This document shows positions 10,430-27,900 of a DNA stretch of 64,000 nucleotides, piece by piece. The DNA is taken from NCBI RefSeq assembly GCF_042453785.1, contig NC_091671.1:40876501-40940500 (forward strand). Direction: 5' to 3'. The number at the start of each line of letters is the position of its first letter. Position 1 is the stretch's first letter. The notes under the pieces were generated by a model that did not search any database, was not told where the DNA came from, and worked only from the letters and a program-made list of their open reading frames with translations. Both the position numbers and the translations under genes were made by a program. The DNA is from Malus domestica (taxonomy: Eukaryota > Streptophyta > Magnoliopsida > Rosales > Rosaceae).

Positions 10430-13063
10430 TAACGCCACCTATTGTAACCTCCCTCCAACGCATCATCCATCAACTTCATCAAATGTTCCTTCGGTTCATC
10501 ATCAAGAGTATAGTTACACTGTCACACATATATGGAATTAATTAATTATAACATATAACACAAAACTTTACAAATTTCATTATTCATCCATCAATAGTGT
10601 CACAGCCCGTCCCGGAAGATTATTCTCGATGACGTGGAATGACGAAATTGCCCTCAGACGTTAAATGATGTGTGTGAGTTATTATTGGGTTAAATTGTTT
10701 TAGATTGGTGGCCCAATTAGAATTAAGACTTTTCTTAGTGTTAATTGGTGGCTTTTGGACCACACACACCCATCTTTTCTCTCTCATTCTCGTGCTCTCT
10801 CTCTCTCGCAAACTCTTTCTCTCTCCCTTCTTCGTACGGACCAACCCAGAAACCCTCTCAAACCTTGTAGATCGAAGGTTTTAAGATCATGATTGTGTTC
10901 GTGAGGACCATACGAGTTTAAATGTACCATTTTCAGGTAAGGAAACCCTAAAAAACCCGTGAAAATCCTAGCTCTGATTTGAGGTACTATTCATGTGGAC
11001 GTAAAATCTTGTGTTTCAGGGAATTTTAAGGACACATGGAGCTTTAAGAGGTCCTCACGAGGCTCGGAGTAGTTCGTTGGAAGAAATTGGACATCGGGAT
11101 AGCTAGTTTCGAAGTTGGCCGGTTTTCTCGAATTTCTCCGGCAAGAATTCGTGGGTTACAAATCCTAAAACAAGTATAACGTTGTTCTACTCATCTCTAG
11201 CTTTACATTGATGCAAATTTCATAGACAATGGTGAAGAAACGAGTGAGAAAATAAGATTTTTTGAAATCCCCAGTTTCCGGTAACGGCGACAGTCGCCGG
11301 GGATTTAGGAAGAAGACGATAGAATATTCCGTCAATTCTGACAGAATATTCTGATGCTGTCAGTTAGAGTTAACAGTTACCGTTGGGTTTTAACAGAATA
11401 TTCCTTGGAATATTCCTAACGGTAGTTAGAGAATCCGTTAGGATTCCCTGTGCTTGGCCGCGCATGTTGCTGTGCACTAGCTGACGTGTGGCAGCCCGTG
11501 AGGGGTCAGAAAAATATTCTAAAAATTTGGGGATGATCCTGAGGTTGTGTAGGTCACTGTGGTATATTCAAACACCCCATTTGAGCATTGTATGAGAAGT
11601 TATTATCTAGTTTTGTCTATGTGCTTTAAATAACGTTTTTATAGTTAATTCGCATATATGTGAGACTTATCCCGAGGACAAGAGCATTCAAGGGCGACTC
11701 GGGGGCTACGACCCTTCGACATACCAATGAGTGGGCTTTTGGTTTTCAGTATATATTTATATACTTGTTATTTTCCCAGAAAAATAAGTTAAAATGATGT
11801 ATGCCTTGAATGCCATGCGTATGAATTTATATTTCGTATATGAATTGGTATATGATGCATTATATATAATTGTGGTGCTGTGGACGCTCAGGTAAGCTCA
11901 GGTGAGTTATGTTTGGTTATGTGAATTATCGATGACGTGATATGTGATTGAATAACGTTGAGCTTATAAAACTGCACCTAGGATGATTGTGATTTAGTCA
12001 GAGATATGGCACAGGTCTGTTTATTATGTCACCTCCCGCACCATATGCTCATATTGGAACCAATTTAGGTGCACAGTCTTGTCGTACAAACCTTTATTAT
12101 GGTTTTGACTCGTAAGTGACTAGCGATTTATCGCCCAGCTATTATGTGAGGGTAGTATTAAGCATGATTATATTACACCCATTATTGTCGTACAGACATT
12201 TTCATTTGGTTCTGACTCTTGTGCAGTATATTGCCGTATAGGTCATTGTAGTGACTCCGGCTAAATTGATTTTTAAGCTATGAATTCAGCCGTACAGACT
12301 ACCACAGGGGTTCCGGCTAGCATGTTATATTTCTATGAAATTATTCTTACCTGAATTGCTTACTCTGTTATATCTTGGCATGGCATACATATGAATATAA
12401 GTATGTGAAGTATGATTTGAATTGATATATTTACATATATATTTATGTATATGCTTATATCTTGATTCTGGGAAAAATTATACATGTTTTACAGCGAGGG
12501 GTTAGATATGTTGATAAATGAAATGGTTTTGTAAAATATTTGTTTTTGCCCACTCACGTTTTCTGTTTTGTGCCCCTCCATGTTTTAGGTAAGCTTGCTG
12601 TCGGTGGCCTTGAGGATTTCGGCAGTTCTGACCTATCAAAATAATTGTAGGACATCTTATGGTACTGTATAATTAGTACTTGTCCTACTGGACTGCACCT
12701 GGACTTTCTATGCTCTGATTAGGAGTATTTACTTTTGTATCTTACTCCTAACACTTCTTGTTTAGTAGTGCACTCTAGTAGTTCAGTTTTTAATTATTCA
12801 TATATTTCTTATCATTATTGCTTCCGCACTGTGCACATGACTACGTCACTCTCACGTGGGGGTGTGTTAAATAGTATACGTACTAATAGTTCATCCATCA
12901 CCGCCTTCTTTGCATTCTCCGGCACATCTTTCCAAGAATGCCACTCAGTAGTAGGACATTTGCTCCCCATGGCTATAGCAATTGCATGCGCGAACTGAAA
13001 ATGATGCATTACATTATTTGGGTCGGCATCGGTCACATTATCATCCTTTTTTCTATTCTCCAT
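10430..13063 (-). pseudogene. CACTA Transposase_24-like gene, second copy, split by a solo LTR
   Basis: The minus strand at 13063-12870 encodes MENRKKDDNVTDADPNNVM, then WHSWKDVPENAKKAVMDELL. Beyond the LTR, at 10530-10430, it continues with TLDDEPKEHLMKLMDDALEG and WRYEVQHNG, a segment typical of CACTA accessory proteins. The W-x-x-VPENAK-x-x-VMDEL block parallels W-x-x-IPEELK-x-x-MIDAL in the copy at 9055-9671. Two homologous blocks argue for two elements, or for a duplicated domain. The solo LTR separates the two halves. Confidence 0.5.
10598..12869. mobile_element. solo LTR, 2.27 kb, TGTCACAGCCCGTCCC family
   Basis: Starts TGTCACAGCCCGTCCC and ends GGGGGTGTGTTA, a degenerate inverse of its start. 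It is flanked by a perfect 5-bp target duplication AATAG (10593-10597 and 12870-12874). No polyprotein is present. The 5-bp duplication and length point to a solo LTR of a large (probably Gypsy-type) retrotransposon. I recall this terminal sequence as common in Rosaceae genomes. It was inserted into the CACTA accessory gene, so it is the younger of the two. The last two bases are TA rather than CA, consistent with some age. Confidence 0.8.
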
Positions 13064-13549
13064 CTCAGCACAAACAAACTTTTGAAGAGTAAAATTTGTG
13101 AATTAAAAAAAGAGCAGAAGGGCATATTTATAGCAAAGATATGGCCTTTGCGCGATGAAGGATTTTGTTGCACAAAGGCCTCACTAAATGCTTTCCCATT
13201 CTGTTCATTCACATGCGTTGAGTGCTCTGACTGAAAACTGACTACAACTTGCGCAACGAACCCTTTGTCGCGCAATTGTTCCCTAGTCTCCAATGTGTTG
13301 AATGATCTGCCCAAGAAAATGAACAGGGTTTGTGCGACAAAGCATTTGTCGCACGTTTGTGTACTCGCCAAAGAAAAAATTTTCGTGACGAATGAGTTTT
13401 CTTTCGTCATGCAAAACTGTTTTGCGCGACTAAGTTCTCCGTCGCTCATAATTCACTACTATTGCGCGACGAAGATATCTTTATCGTTGTGCAAGGTACA
13501 TTGCGCGAGGGAATTTTCTTTGTCGCGCAATAAGTTTTTTGTACTAGTG
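13064..13549. repeat. CACTA right subterminal repeat array and terminus
   Basis: At least five palindromic repeats of the form TTGCGCGACGAA-spacer-TTTGTCGCGCAA (about 13148, 13251, 13329, 13460 and 13500). The spacing tightens toward the end and closes at the terminal CTAGTG at 13544-13549. TAG follows immediately and could be the 3-bp target duplication, but the left partner is missing. Confidence 0.8.
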
Positions 13550-13846
13550 TAGAGCCAATAAGTATACTTAATAAAAAATCACTAACGAAATCCAAGATTA
13601 CAAGTTTTTGTTGATCAGTAGCTATGAAGAACTAAAGGGAGTAGTATTCAATCTCTAACGAACCTTGTCCCCACAATCACAATCATAAAACTTAACAACA
13701 CATAAAACTCCATCATGATATGAAAAATATGTAAATCTGCATGTATTGTAACACATTCATCATGGGGTCCTCTTCATGGCTGCCAACGCAGCCTTTCCTT
13801 ATGCTTCGAATTGAAGCCCCTCTTGGTTGCTAATTCGTGTTATGCA

Positions 13847-18352
<4,506 letters not shown>

Positions 18353-19600
18353 CAAGATGAGCGCGTGAGAAGCCACTCAACTCGGCTTCTGTTAAAGGTA
18401 GTTGGAGCTTTTCTTAGGAGTGTGGCATGGGTTACTTCATCAACCGTAGCAGCAGCGCCATCTGCTAAGATTTGTCCCTTTTTCTGTTACATTTACCGCT
18501 CGAACCAAAGATTTATTTAATCTTTTATTCCACTTCGGACTGTTTAGAGCTTAGCTTGAGTAGATTATTCGACATGGCATGCGCCATAGTTGCAGAATTG
18601 TATTGGGAGTATGATTAGATCAGTTAGCACTACTGACTACCTGAAATGGATGGAGCTGAATTTGTGCTGCTCGTTTGTATTTTGGTATGGATACTTTATA
18701 TTGACTCATTGGGTATTGCTAGGGACTCTCAAAAGTGAAGCTCTCAATGTACTCTTCGTCACATCATGTTTTTTTTGTACAATTTCTATGCCAACATTAT
18801 AAAATAGTGTGCAATAAAAAAGAAGTGGCGGAAAGTCATGTTTTGCCGTTCACGTGCCCATTGATTAATCGTAATGGTTATTAAGTAGGATTACTATTCT
18901 CTTGAAGGATTGGGCAACTTTGAAACCATACCAAAGGTGACTGAAATATATAGTTAGAAATTGTTCCAAGTTTTCGATTACAAAATATTGCAAGTTCAAA
19001 TTCCGATATCGGACTAGGTTTCAAGTTTGAATTTTTGATTATGTCCTCTAGTTGATGAAAAAAAATTCACTTTAATTGAATATTTTTTTTGACAAGCTTC
19101 AATTAAATTTAACCCGAATGTTGTCGGTGTATTTCTTCTTTTGATATGGAAAATGCTAACAATCTTTTCACTTATCTTATCATTTTCAACTTTCTCACTT
19201 TTATTCATGCAGTTATAACTAATTAAATATTAGCAGAACACACGTGACATAAAGAAAAAATCGGAAGAATAAAATGAGAAGATGAGTGGAAAATTGGAAA
19301 TGATGGAAGCGTTTACTCTGTTGGTTTTGAAATTTCAATTTGCCTTTGGAAAGGAGAAGAGGAGGAAAAAATAACGGGAATGTAAAAGGAAAAAGGTAAA
19401 AACCATAATGATGGTATACGTGGCACTTCCATATAAGGCGCTCCACTTACTAAATTTGAACGCGCGCACACCGAATCGCTTTTAAGTATTTGCCCTTACG
19501 CAGAAAAATAAAAAAATAAAAACAAAAACAAAAACGGAAATTAAATTACCCATTTAATTGATTTAATTAAATAAGCTAGATTTCTCAGAATTAATAGGAT
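18353..19600. other. intergenic, likely promoter region of the WD40/bromodomain gene
   Basis: No exon is recognised. It is AT-rich with several A/T runs. The last 150 bp before the next gene's leader contain A-rich tracts and GAACGCGCGC near 19459. I see no clear TATA box or operator-like motif. Confidence 0.5.
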
Positions 19601-21952
19601 TCGTCCTCCATGAAATGGCAGAGCAGAGCATCCCTGAATCCTCTGAGATGTTCACTGAAATCCAAACATCCTACAAATTCGACAAAACCCCCCACGAACA
19701 AGATTTAGAATCCTAATTTTAAAATCGGAAGCCGGTTGGTCGGACAATTGGACTTGGGACAGGAAGCTCTTCTCCTACCTCGGAAAAACCTAAAACCCAA
19801 GTTTCAGGTTTTTCCTGTGTCTGCAAGTCAGCAACTGCAATTTCTGATTCCCTTTAAGGTAATTAAGCTCTTCCTCGGATGTAATTAAGGTAACTGTAAT
19901 TAAGCTCTAATGATTTTATTAGATAATCCTAGACACATGATTTTCAGGCGCTTATTGCTCCAAACCAAAATGTTGCGAGATTGATGCACATGTGAGACAA
20001 GTTTTGAAATTTTTCCTGTTTGTGTCTCAGGTTTCCGGAAAATGCGTTGGGCAGCCTCTTCAGTTGCAGTCAACTCCTCTGCCTCTCTTCTACTTTGTTG
20101 AAGCAAATCCAGAGGTTTCTAATTCAATGCACACGTTTATTTATATGTTTTTCTGTTTATCCGGTTCAAACTTGATGCCTAACGATCAACACAATGAATG
20201 ATATATACGCATTTGAACTCTTGAACACAAAATCTTGATGCAATATGCATTTCTCAATTTGTATCGTTGGTTTCCATTTACGTACTGTCTCGTCTAGTCC
20301 TTTTGAATTGCGTATTTAAATGAACGATTCACATTTACCACTTGAAGATCGGAGAGCATGGGAATTGAATAGAGCACGATCTCCTGTTATGGAAGATAAT
20401 GAAGTCATCCGTTATATGTTTGTTTGTTCGTATAATTGGAACAGTTATAATGAAGCACCCACCTTTAGCTGTTTTTACAGAATTAATTTCACAAAAAGTT
20501 AAAAAAGAAAGAGAAAGGAAGCTCTTGAAGTTAGAACTTCTTAGAATTGGAAGAGTTATAGCGGAGCATCCATCGTTAGTTAGTTAGTAGAGAACTGTAT
20601 AATTCAGAGAAAGTTGTACGGAAACAGCTAATGGGTTGTTGAATGCATTATTATATCTTAACAATTTGGTTTGGCAGTTCAAGCCTTTTCTTTTCTTGCA
20701 CCTTTTGTCTCTATCCAGGTCTAAACGAAACTTTACAACAAAGAACACAGAAAATATTTGTGATTAACTTGTTTGAGCTCAACCAAGTTAAAGCAGCAGT
20801 CTGGCTTGAACACAGTTGGGTTTGAGTCGTTTGACTCAATAGCCTTTTTACCAATTCAGGCGTAGATTGTGCAGTCATGTCATGGTATCTAACTCATCTA
20901 AAATGTTGCTTGAACTTTTAGAAAAGTAATGCCTCATATTCGTAGCTGCTTAGCAGTCAAATGAATAAAGGGAAAAAAATGCATGAGACTCCTCTCATTC
21001 CGGGGCCTGGGAGGGTTATGTCTAGCATATACGTAGCCTTACCCCTTTTTGTAGAGAGGTTATTTCCGTTTCGAACCCTAGCTTTGGTTCATAATAGAGC
21101 AACCTTATCATTTATGCCAAACTTTTCTGTCTTGCTATAGGAAGAATAAAAGGGTTTCCGCATCCCCATTAAGTGTTAGCTTGGTTTGCAATAAGTTGAG
21201 TGAAAGGGACAAATATTGCACTCCACGCTTGCATTTCCTTTTTCAGGATTTCTTAGACTACGGGAGTAAATAACAACATTAAAGTTTCTCTAGTTTCCAA
21301 CAGCTTTTGGGCCTAGTGGCACATCCTCCCCTTGGGAACAACGGTGAAGGTCAGTTCATTAGCTGGTGGTCTACTTAGTCTAAGAAAACAAAAAGAAATT
21401 TCTCTAGGTGTTATATGGCTTTTGTAGGCTACTTATATATCATTCACCACTCATGAGGTTTTGTATAGTACAAAATATACAACTTTGGAAACATGGAAAT
21501 ATTATGGAGTAAATTTGTAGCATTTATTCGTAATAACTACCTTCTTTAAAAAGAAAAAAAAGAAAAAAAAAAGCTACCTATGTTCAGATCTGGGTAATTG
21601 CTCTGTCTGGCACTCTACTTTCATACCCCTGGTAATAAATCTGTTCGCAAGAGTGTATTTCAATATTCAGTCACATTGATCAGCGGTGTTAATTGATTTT
21701 ATGGATATGTAGTGCTTCATTTCGTTCTATACTGACTGGGTTCTATGCTTTCACCGTTCAAGAATTTTGCTGATATTTTAGGCAGATATCATTTTATTAT
21801 ATACCTAGGTTGGGAAAGTTTTTCTGGGTTGCTAGCCTTCTGTTCGTTTTTGTGGAATATATTTAGAATCTTTCAGATAGTCCGCAGTTGCGTTCATCTT
21901 CATCAACTTTGTTTAATGGTTCTTTTTTAATGTTTCAGGTTGTACTCAAATA
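19600..21952 (+). other. probable 5' leader exon(s) and leader intron of the WD40/bromodomain gene
   Basis: GC-richer sequence at about 19600-19860 ends in a GT-containing context, and an acceptor (TTTCAG at 21933-21938) lies 14 bp before the start codon at 21953. A long leader intron of about 2 kb is therefore likely, and it contains a degraded SINE. A short upstream frame (MKWQSRASLN..., starting 19611) would be an uORF if the leader is transcribed from there. The exact transcript start cannot be read from sequence. Confidence 0.45.
20975..21130 (+). mobile_element. degraded Au-type SINE
   Basis: Contains GGGCCTGGGAGGGTTATGTC, then GTAGCCTTACCCC, then a pol III B-box-like GTTTCGAACCC, in the same order and spacing as the better preserved SINE at 37776-37936. 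It is diverged and I could not define a target duplication. It lies in the probable leader intron of the WD40/bromodomain gene. Confidence 0.65.
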
Positions 21953-24900
21953 ATGGATCCTCGGAAGTGTACTTTGTCTGGTGGTGTTACTTCTCTTGCC
22001 ATGGCACCTTCAAGCATTTTAAATAAGTTGAATGAGAAGGCTCAGTTTGAAAAAGAAGAGAGGGATACAGGTCATGCTATCGAGGCTGGAGTAGATATAG
22101 ACATTAGAGAGGTTTATTTTTTGATTATGCACTTTCTGTCACTTGGGCCATGTCAGAGGACTTTCGAACAGTTTGGGAATGATCTTCTGGAACATCAGCT
22201 TCTACCTAGAAGGTATCATGCTTGGTTTTCAAGGAGCGGAATAGGAAGTGACAATAGTAATGAGGATGCTACCTCTTTCCCATTGAGTTACAGCAACTTG
22301 GTTGAAAGGTACATATTTTTCTTAATTTGTCTAATACTTGTAGGAAGAGCTCAATGCCAAGCATAGATTTTATTCTTGTTAGAATTGGTGTTCATGTTAT
22401 GCAACCAGTGTCCTCTTATTACAGCAGTCAATGTTTGTGTCACACACGTATCAAAACGCACACCTAAGCCTCAAACACGTTCAAAGCAGAACATGACATG
22501 CCGACATCCCTCGTTTGGTATTGGTACCCTAACCTTAAAATTTGGCCCTTAATCCATGTCCAGTTGAACAGACAATTGGCATACTGATACGTAAAAGAGG
22601 AAATGTATTGGGGCGTGATAGAATATGAAATAGTTGCTCAAACTTTTGACAATAGTGGTAAACACTATGGTATCTGAGCAGAAGAACTGAGCATTAATCT
22701 GAATTCTACATGTTGGAAAGAATTTATCCGGGTGCATGGGTTTTCTTATTGCATTCCTTTGATTTCTTTCTATACTTTATAGGTTGGCCTAGTCATTTTA
22801 TTTCCCATGCTGGGGTTTTAATGATTAGCTTTTGCATGATGTATAGGTATCCTCATATAGAGAGAGATCACTTGGTAAAGCTTCTAAAGAAACTGCTACT
22901 GAGTATAGCCACTCCATTGCATGGCAAGGTTGGAAGAAGTGCTCTGAATGCAGCTGATGTCCCTACATTACTGGGAACTGGTTCCTTCTCGCTTCTGGAT
23001 GGTATGTGATATTTTATGTTTCATATTTTAATATTATATATATCTCTGATTCTCAATTGGTGTTTTTTCTGCATGTGTGTGGATATGTTGGAATATAAAA
23101 CCATTTCTTTATTGAAATCTTCCGTATTACTAATAAATTACTTGAAAAGTGAGTAATGCATAATTATGACAGTATGATTGTTTAGAGGATGAAATCTCTG
23201 TTATAGAAATCTTTGGGCATTTGGAAATTGTCTTTATTTACAGTGGTATATATCCTTCCTCACGATATGTCCTTTTAAGACTCCTCTTAACCTACTGCAT
23301 CTTTGAAAGTTCTGTCTTTCCTGCTCAAAGGAATGTATGTCATACCTAATAATATGCTGCTTGGTTATCCTACGCATGTAACTGGGTAGGTTTGGCTGAA
23401 ACACTTTTTTGGGTCTTTTTGTCACTTACGTAGATAAATTGTAGGCTGCTTCGTGACTTTTTCTTTTTAGCTACCACGTATCTTTTCAGGTTTCAGACAT
23501 GATAGGTTTCTTCAAATGTTACTTATTTCTTCAATTTTCATTTCCTGTTTTTGCAGGTGATAGGAATAAGGAAAATAAGAGAGTTAAGCCCCTGCCAGCT
23601 CACCTGCGTTGGCCTTACATGCAGGCTGATCAAGTTCATGGGCTTAATTTAAGGGAAATTGGAGGAGGTTTCACAAAGCATCATCGAGCTCCATCCATTC
23701 GCTCTGCGTGTTATGCGATTGCTAAACCATCAACTATGGTGCAGAAGATGAACAACAAAAAGAAGCTACGGGGGCACCGTAATGCTGTTTACTGTGGTAT
23801 GGCTCACTTCTTAACTAGAATTGAATTAAACAATTTATTTTCTGGGAGTTTGATTTCTAAAGGGCATGCTAAGTTATTAATGTTTGTTTCCATGGAAGTC
23901 ACAATTGTACGGGATAAGGATACATAATAATAAACACAGATTTTTTTAGACACTATACAAGCATTCTCCTTTTTGTACACAGTGTTAATGTTCACGAGTA
24001 TTTATAAGGAGTTTTAAGTCAAAGGAATGAAAAGTCAACACTGATATACTTGTAGTTCTAAATTGTTCTCATTTTTGTCTAAAAAAATTAAAATATACAT
24101 TTTCTGGTTCCATCTACTGATATTAATCTCCAGGTGTTCCATAATACATAATTACATATACATGTTGCACTTTGTATAATGAATTTAGGAATTTGTTTTA
24201 CTTGAACTTTTTCCGGAAAATATGATCGACTCTTTTATCATGTAGCCATTTTCGATCGGTCTGGGAGATATGTTATCACGGGTGCAGATGATCGGCTTGT
24301 GAAGATTTGGTCAATGGAAACTGCACTTTGCTTGGCTAGCTGTCGTGGACATGAAGTGAGTTAAGATTTTTGACTTAATAATTGTGATTTACAAACTCTT
24401 TCTTTCTCTCACCCTTTATCCTTCTACTTTTCTTGTTCTATGAATCAAAGGGAGACATTACTGACTTGGCTGTAAGTTCGAACAATGCTTTGGTGGCATC
24501 TGCTTCAAATGACTTTTCCATTCGAGTTGTATGTATACCCTACCATTTAACTCAGTTTGGCTTCATTTCCTATGTATCAGCCAGTGAATAGTTATTTTAC
24601 CTGCAGTGGCGTTTGCCAGATGGATTTCCAATTTCAGTTCTTCAGGGGCATACTGGAGCTGTGACTGCTATTGCATTTAGTCCCAGGCTTAGTGCTGTTT
24701 ACCAGCTTTTATCGTAAGTCCAATTCTTAGAGTTATTGCTTTCTGATTCTTTCCCCTTTCCTTGGTTTTATCCTGAATCAATAACATTTGTAGGTCATCA
24801 GATGATGGGACTTGTCGAATATGGGATGCTAGGTCCTCCCAGTGCCCACTGCGAGTATACATGCCAAAACCTTCAGAGACTTCAACTGGTTAGATAATGT

Positions 24901-27900
24901 TTCTGACACTGTTGTTATTTGGGTGATCAGACTTATATCAAGCAATGTTTACTTGCAGGGAAGAGCAATGCTTTTGCAATCACTGGATCCTCCTCGAGCA
25001 ATGGTCCACAGAGCCATCAAATACTTTGTTGTGCTTACAACGCCAATGGAACTGTTTTTGTCACGGGTAGCTCTGACACTTTTGCAAGGGTGTGTTTAAC
25101 TATTAAACTTTTACATTTGTTCATGTGATTAGTCCACAGCTGCCTTTTGATTTACTTGCATCAGTTGACGTTGCCACATGTGAAGTTGGATATTTTACCA
25201 AAGCCAAACTACTTGCAGGTCTGGAATGCTTTAAAATCTAATACTGATAACTCAGAACAACCAATACATGAGATGGATGTACTGGCTGGCCATGAGAATG
25301 ACGTAAATTATGTTCAGTTCAGGTATGTTTGTCTCAATGTCTTAAAAGTAACTATAGGTCACATTTTTCTGATATTTCTATTTTGCAGGAGAGAAATGAA
25401 ATTATGCCATTTTGCCAACATTTTGGTTTAATTTTTTATAAAATATTTCCTGTATTGTTTCTCTGAAAGTGTTGAAATTTCCAGAAATTGGCTGAAATTT
25501 GGTTAATTTTAAAATCAGTTTTCTCAGTTTTTCTAATGTCCAGTGTATTACAAATCCAAAGCTCACCACATGTGGAACTAGAACACATAAAAAGGGCACC
25601 AAACTTTACCAAATTGGTAATTTTAAGGAGAATAGTAAGCTTGGCTGAATAAGCTCACAGCTATACGTGAGAGGTTTTGATAGATGAAACGGAGTTTCCT
25701 AATAGAGGCACTGTGACCTATGAGCTGTCACTGGATTCTGTGGCAATGTGGCAATATTTGCTCACAGCCACTGGCTTTGGGTGGCAGTGTCTGACAGTGC
25801 ATGCTATATTTGCTTAAACCACATAGACCTACATTGCTCCTTAACTTCCACATAAATAATTGAATAAATAAATGTCGTACGAAGGTTCATTTGAAATTTC
25901 TTGTTTTCTTTTGTACCATCATTTCCTTTGTTTCTCTCAGATTCTTTCTGACAACAGATTTTAATGCTTTGGTGTTGATTGTTGTTATTAGAAATTTTCT
26001 TTTCATTTGCCATATAATCTTTTCTGCTTTCCTATGCAGTGGTTGTGTCATTCCTTCAAAGTCTTCATTTTCTGACTCTGTCAAGGAGGAGACTAATGGG
26101 AAGTTCAAAAATTCCTGGTATGTATCTGAAATGATTTTTCATTGATATTTTCTGCAGTGTGCTTATGCTCTGTCTTGTGTAGTATCTGCACGACAGTTCC
26201 TTTTTCTGTTGAATGTGCTAAGACAGTCTTTGAATTCTCAGGTTTTGTCACAACAACATAGTTACCTGCTCTCGTGATGGCAGTGCCATTATATGGGTTC
26301 CAAGATCACACAAAATCCATGTGAGCTGCTTTGGATGAGTATTTTTATTTACATTTTTGTGGAGTCTACTTTGATGTAAATGAGTACAATACAACTGATT
26401 TCTAGCTCTTTTTTTTTTTTTTTTTAAATAATTCTCTCTTCACTTTAGGGGAAAGTTGGACGTTGGACACGTGCATATCATCTAAAAGTTCCACCTCCCC
26501 CACTTCCTCCTCAGCCTCCTCGAGGAGGTCCACGTCAGAGATTTCTTCCCACCCCTCGTGGTGTTAACATGATTGTGTGGAGCCTGGATAACCGCTTTGT
26601 GCTTGCAGCTATCATGGGTACTTACCATGATTTATACATATATAACACTATTTTTATGGAAATAAAATTTTTCTTGGCATACCTTTACTATATATTTTTT
26701 TTAGAAAGCACCTAATTCCAACTACTGTGTGCTCTGGCTTGGGCTACCACATCCATCAAGTTACATACCGTTATGTCTTTTTTTATTTGTTTAATACTCA
26801 TTATATTTTATTTAATCCCCATTCAAGTACTTGGGTGTACAGACTTCGGTTTTGCTCTTTAATAAGTGTAATGATTATGCAGATTGCAGAATTTGTGTTT
26901 GGAATGCTGTTGATGGTAGCTTAGTACATTCTTTAACCGGTCACACTGCATCGGTAAGTAGGGTCTGATATCATAACAAATAGAGTTGATGAACGTAATG
27001 CTTATAATCTCTTGATTCAGATACACCATCTAGGTTTTTTCTTAATCCAATTCTTCATCTGTACTGTACCAAGAAATAGTTTTTCAAATGGATTTTATTT
27101 TTTCAATCTATTGATCTGGTGGCACTTGTCTGTTAAATTCTTGGCAGTCTTATGTTTTGGATGTGCATCCCTTCAATCCTCGAATTGCTATGAGTGCTGG
27201 GTATGATGGGCAAACAATAGTTTGGGATGTGAGTTTCGGTTTAATCCCCTAACTTTTTCAAGTTCTCTTTTCTGTTTCATTGTTCTCCTAATGCTCGTTG
27301 TTTCATAAGTTGTTTCTTTTTGTGTTTCTAGATATGGGAGGGCGTGCCTATTAAGATATACGAACTTGGACATATAAAATTGGTTGATGGGAAGTTTTCG
27401 GCGTAAGTGAGCTGTACAATAGCTAATTATGTTTAATTTTTTTTTTCATTTTATAGTTAAACTGAAAATTTCAACCTTAATACTCTTTGCGGAGGTTTAC
27501 ATATGTAAGGAGAGACATAAGCTAGTTGCCTTGATACTACCTCATAGCTCTTCAATATCTCACCCCTCTCTTCTTCCCATTTACAGCAAGATGGATTTAT
27601 GTTTACTACCATCATTTTTGTTTCATGTATATTGATTTAATTAATCACTAAAATGCTTGACCTTTTTCTGCTAATATTTGAGACATTTTCTCTTTGTTAC
27701 ATAGGGATGGTACATCAATAGTACTTTCAGATGACGTTGGCCAAGTATATTTAATAAATACAGGAGAAGGCGAGTCTCAAAAAGATGCTGAATATGATCA
27801 GGTATTGTAAGAATTTCTTTTGTAGGTTTGTCCTTTCCCCTATTTGATTCCAATTTGAAGTTATGAAACTCCTCAATGATGGCTGTTTGTATGATTCTTC

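Larger units (their letters stand above)
3700..13549 (-). mobile_element. CACTA (En/Spm) DNA transposon complex, decayed, with nested insertions
   Basis: The right end is clear. Read on the minus strand, the sequence starts at 13549 with CACTAGTACAAAAAACTT and runs straight into TTGCGCGACAAAG, as expected for a CACTA terminus with subterminal repeats. Inside are a minus-strand transposase (4376-7952), pieces of a second CACTA gene (9055-9671 and 10430-13063), and GCGCGAC-type subterminal repeats in four clusters. The left end is not resolved: repeats begin near 3728, but no matching CACTA tip is present, so it is probably eroded. Two solo LTRs (3869-4248 and 10598-12869) were inserted later. 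Repeat clusters at 8.6-8.8 and 9.8-9.95 kb lie in the middle, so this may be two CACTA copies nested or fused rather than one. The coding parts carry stops and frameshifts and the element is not autonomous. Confidence 0.8.

Noticed and set aside
10598-12869. Reading the element as a Mutator-type DNA transposon because of its inverted ends
   Set aside because: The target duplication is 5 bp (AATAG), not 8-11 bp, and the inverted similarity is limited to the tips, as in LTRs.
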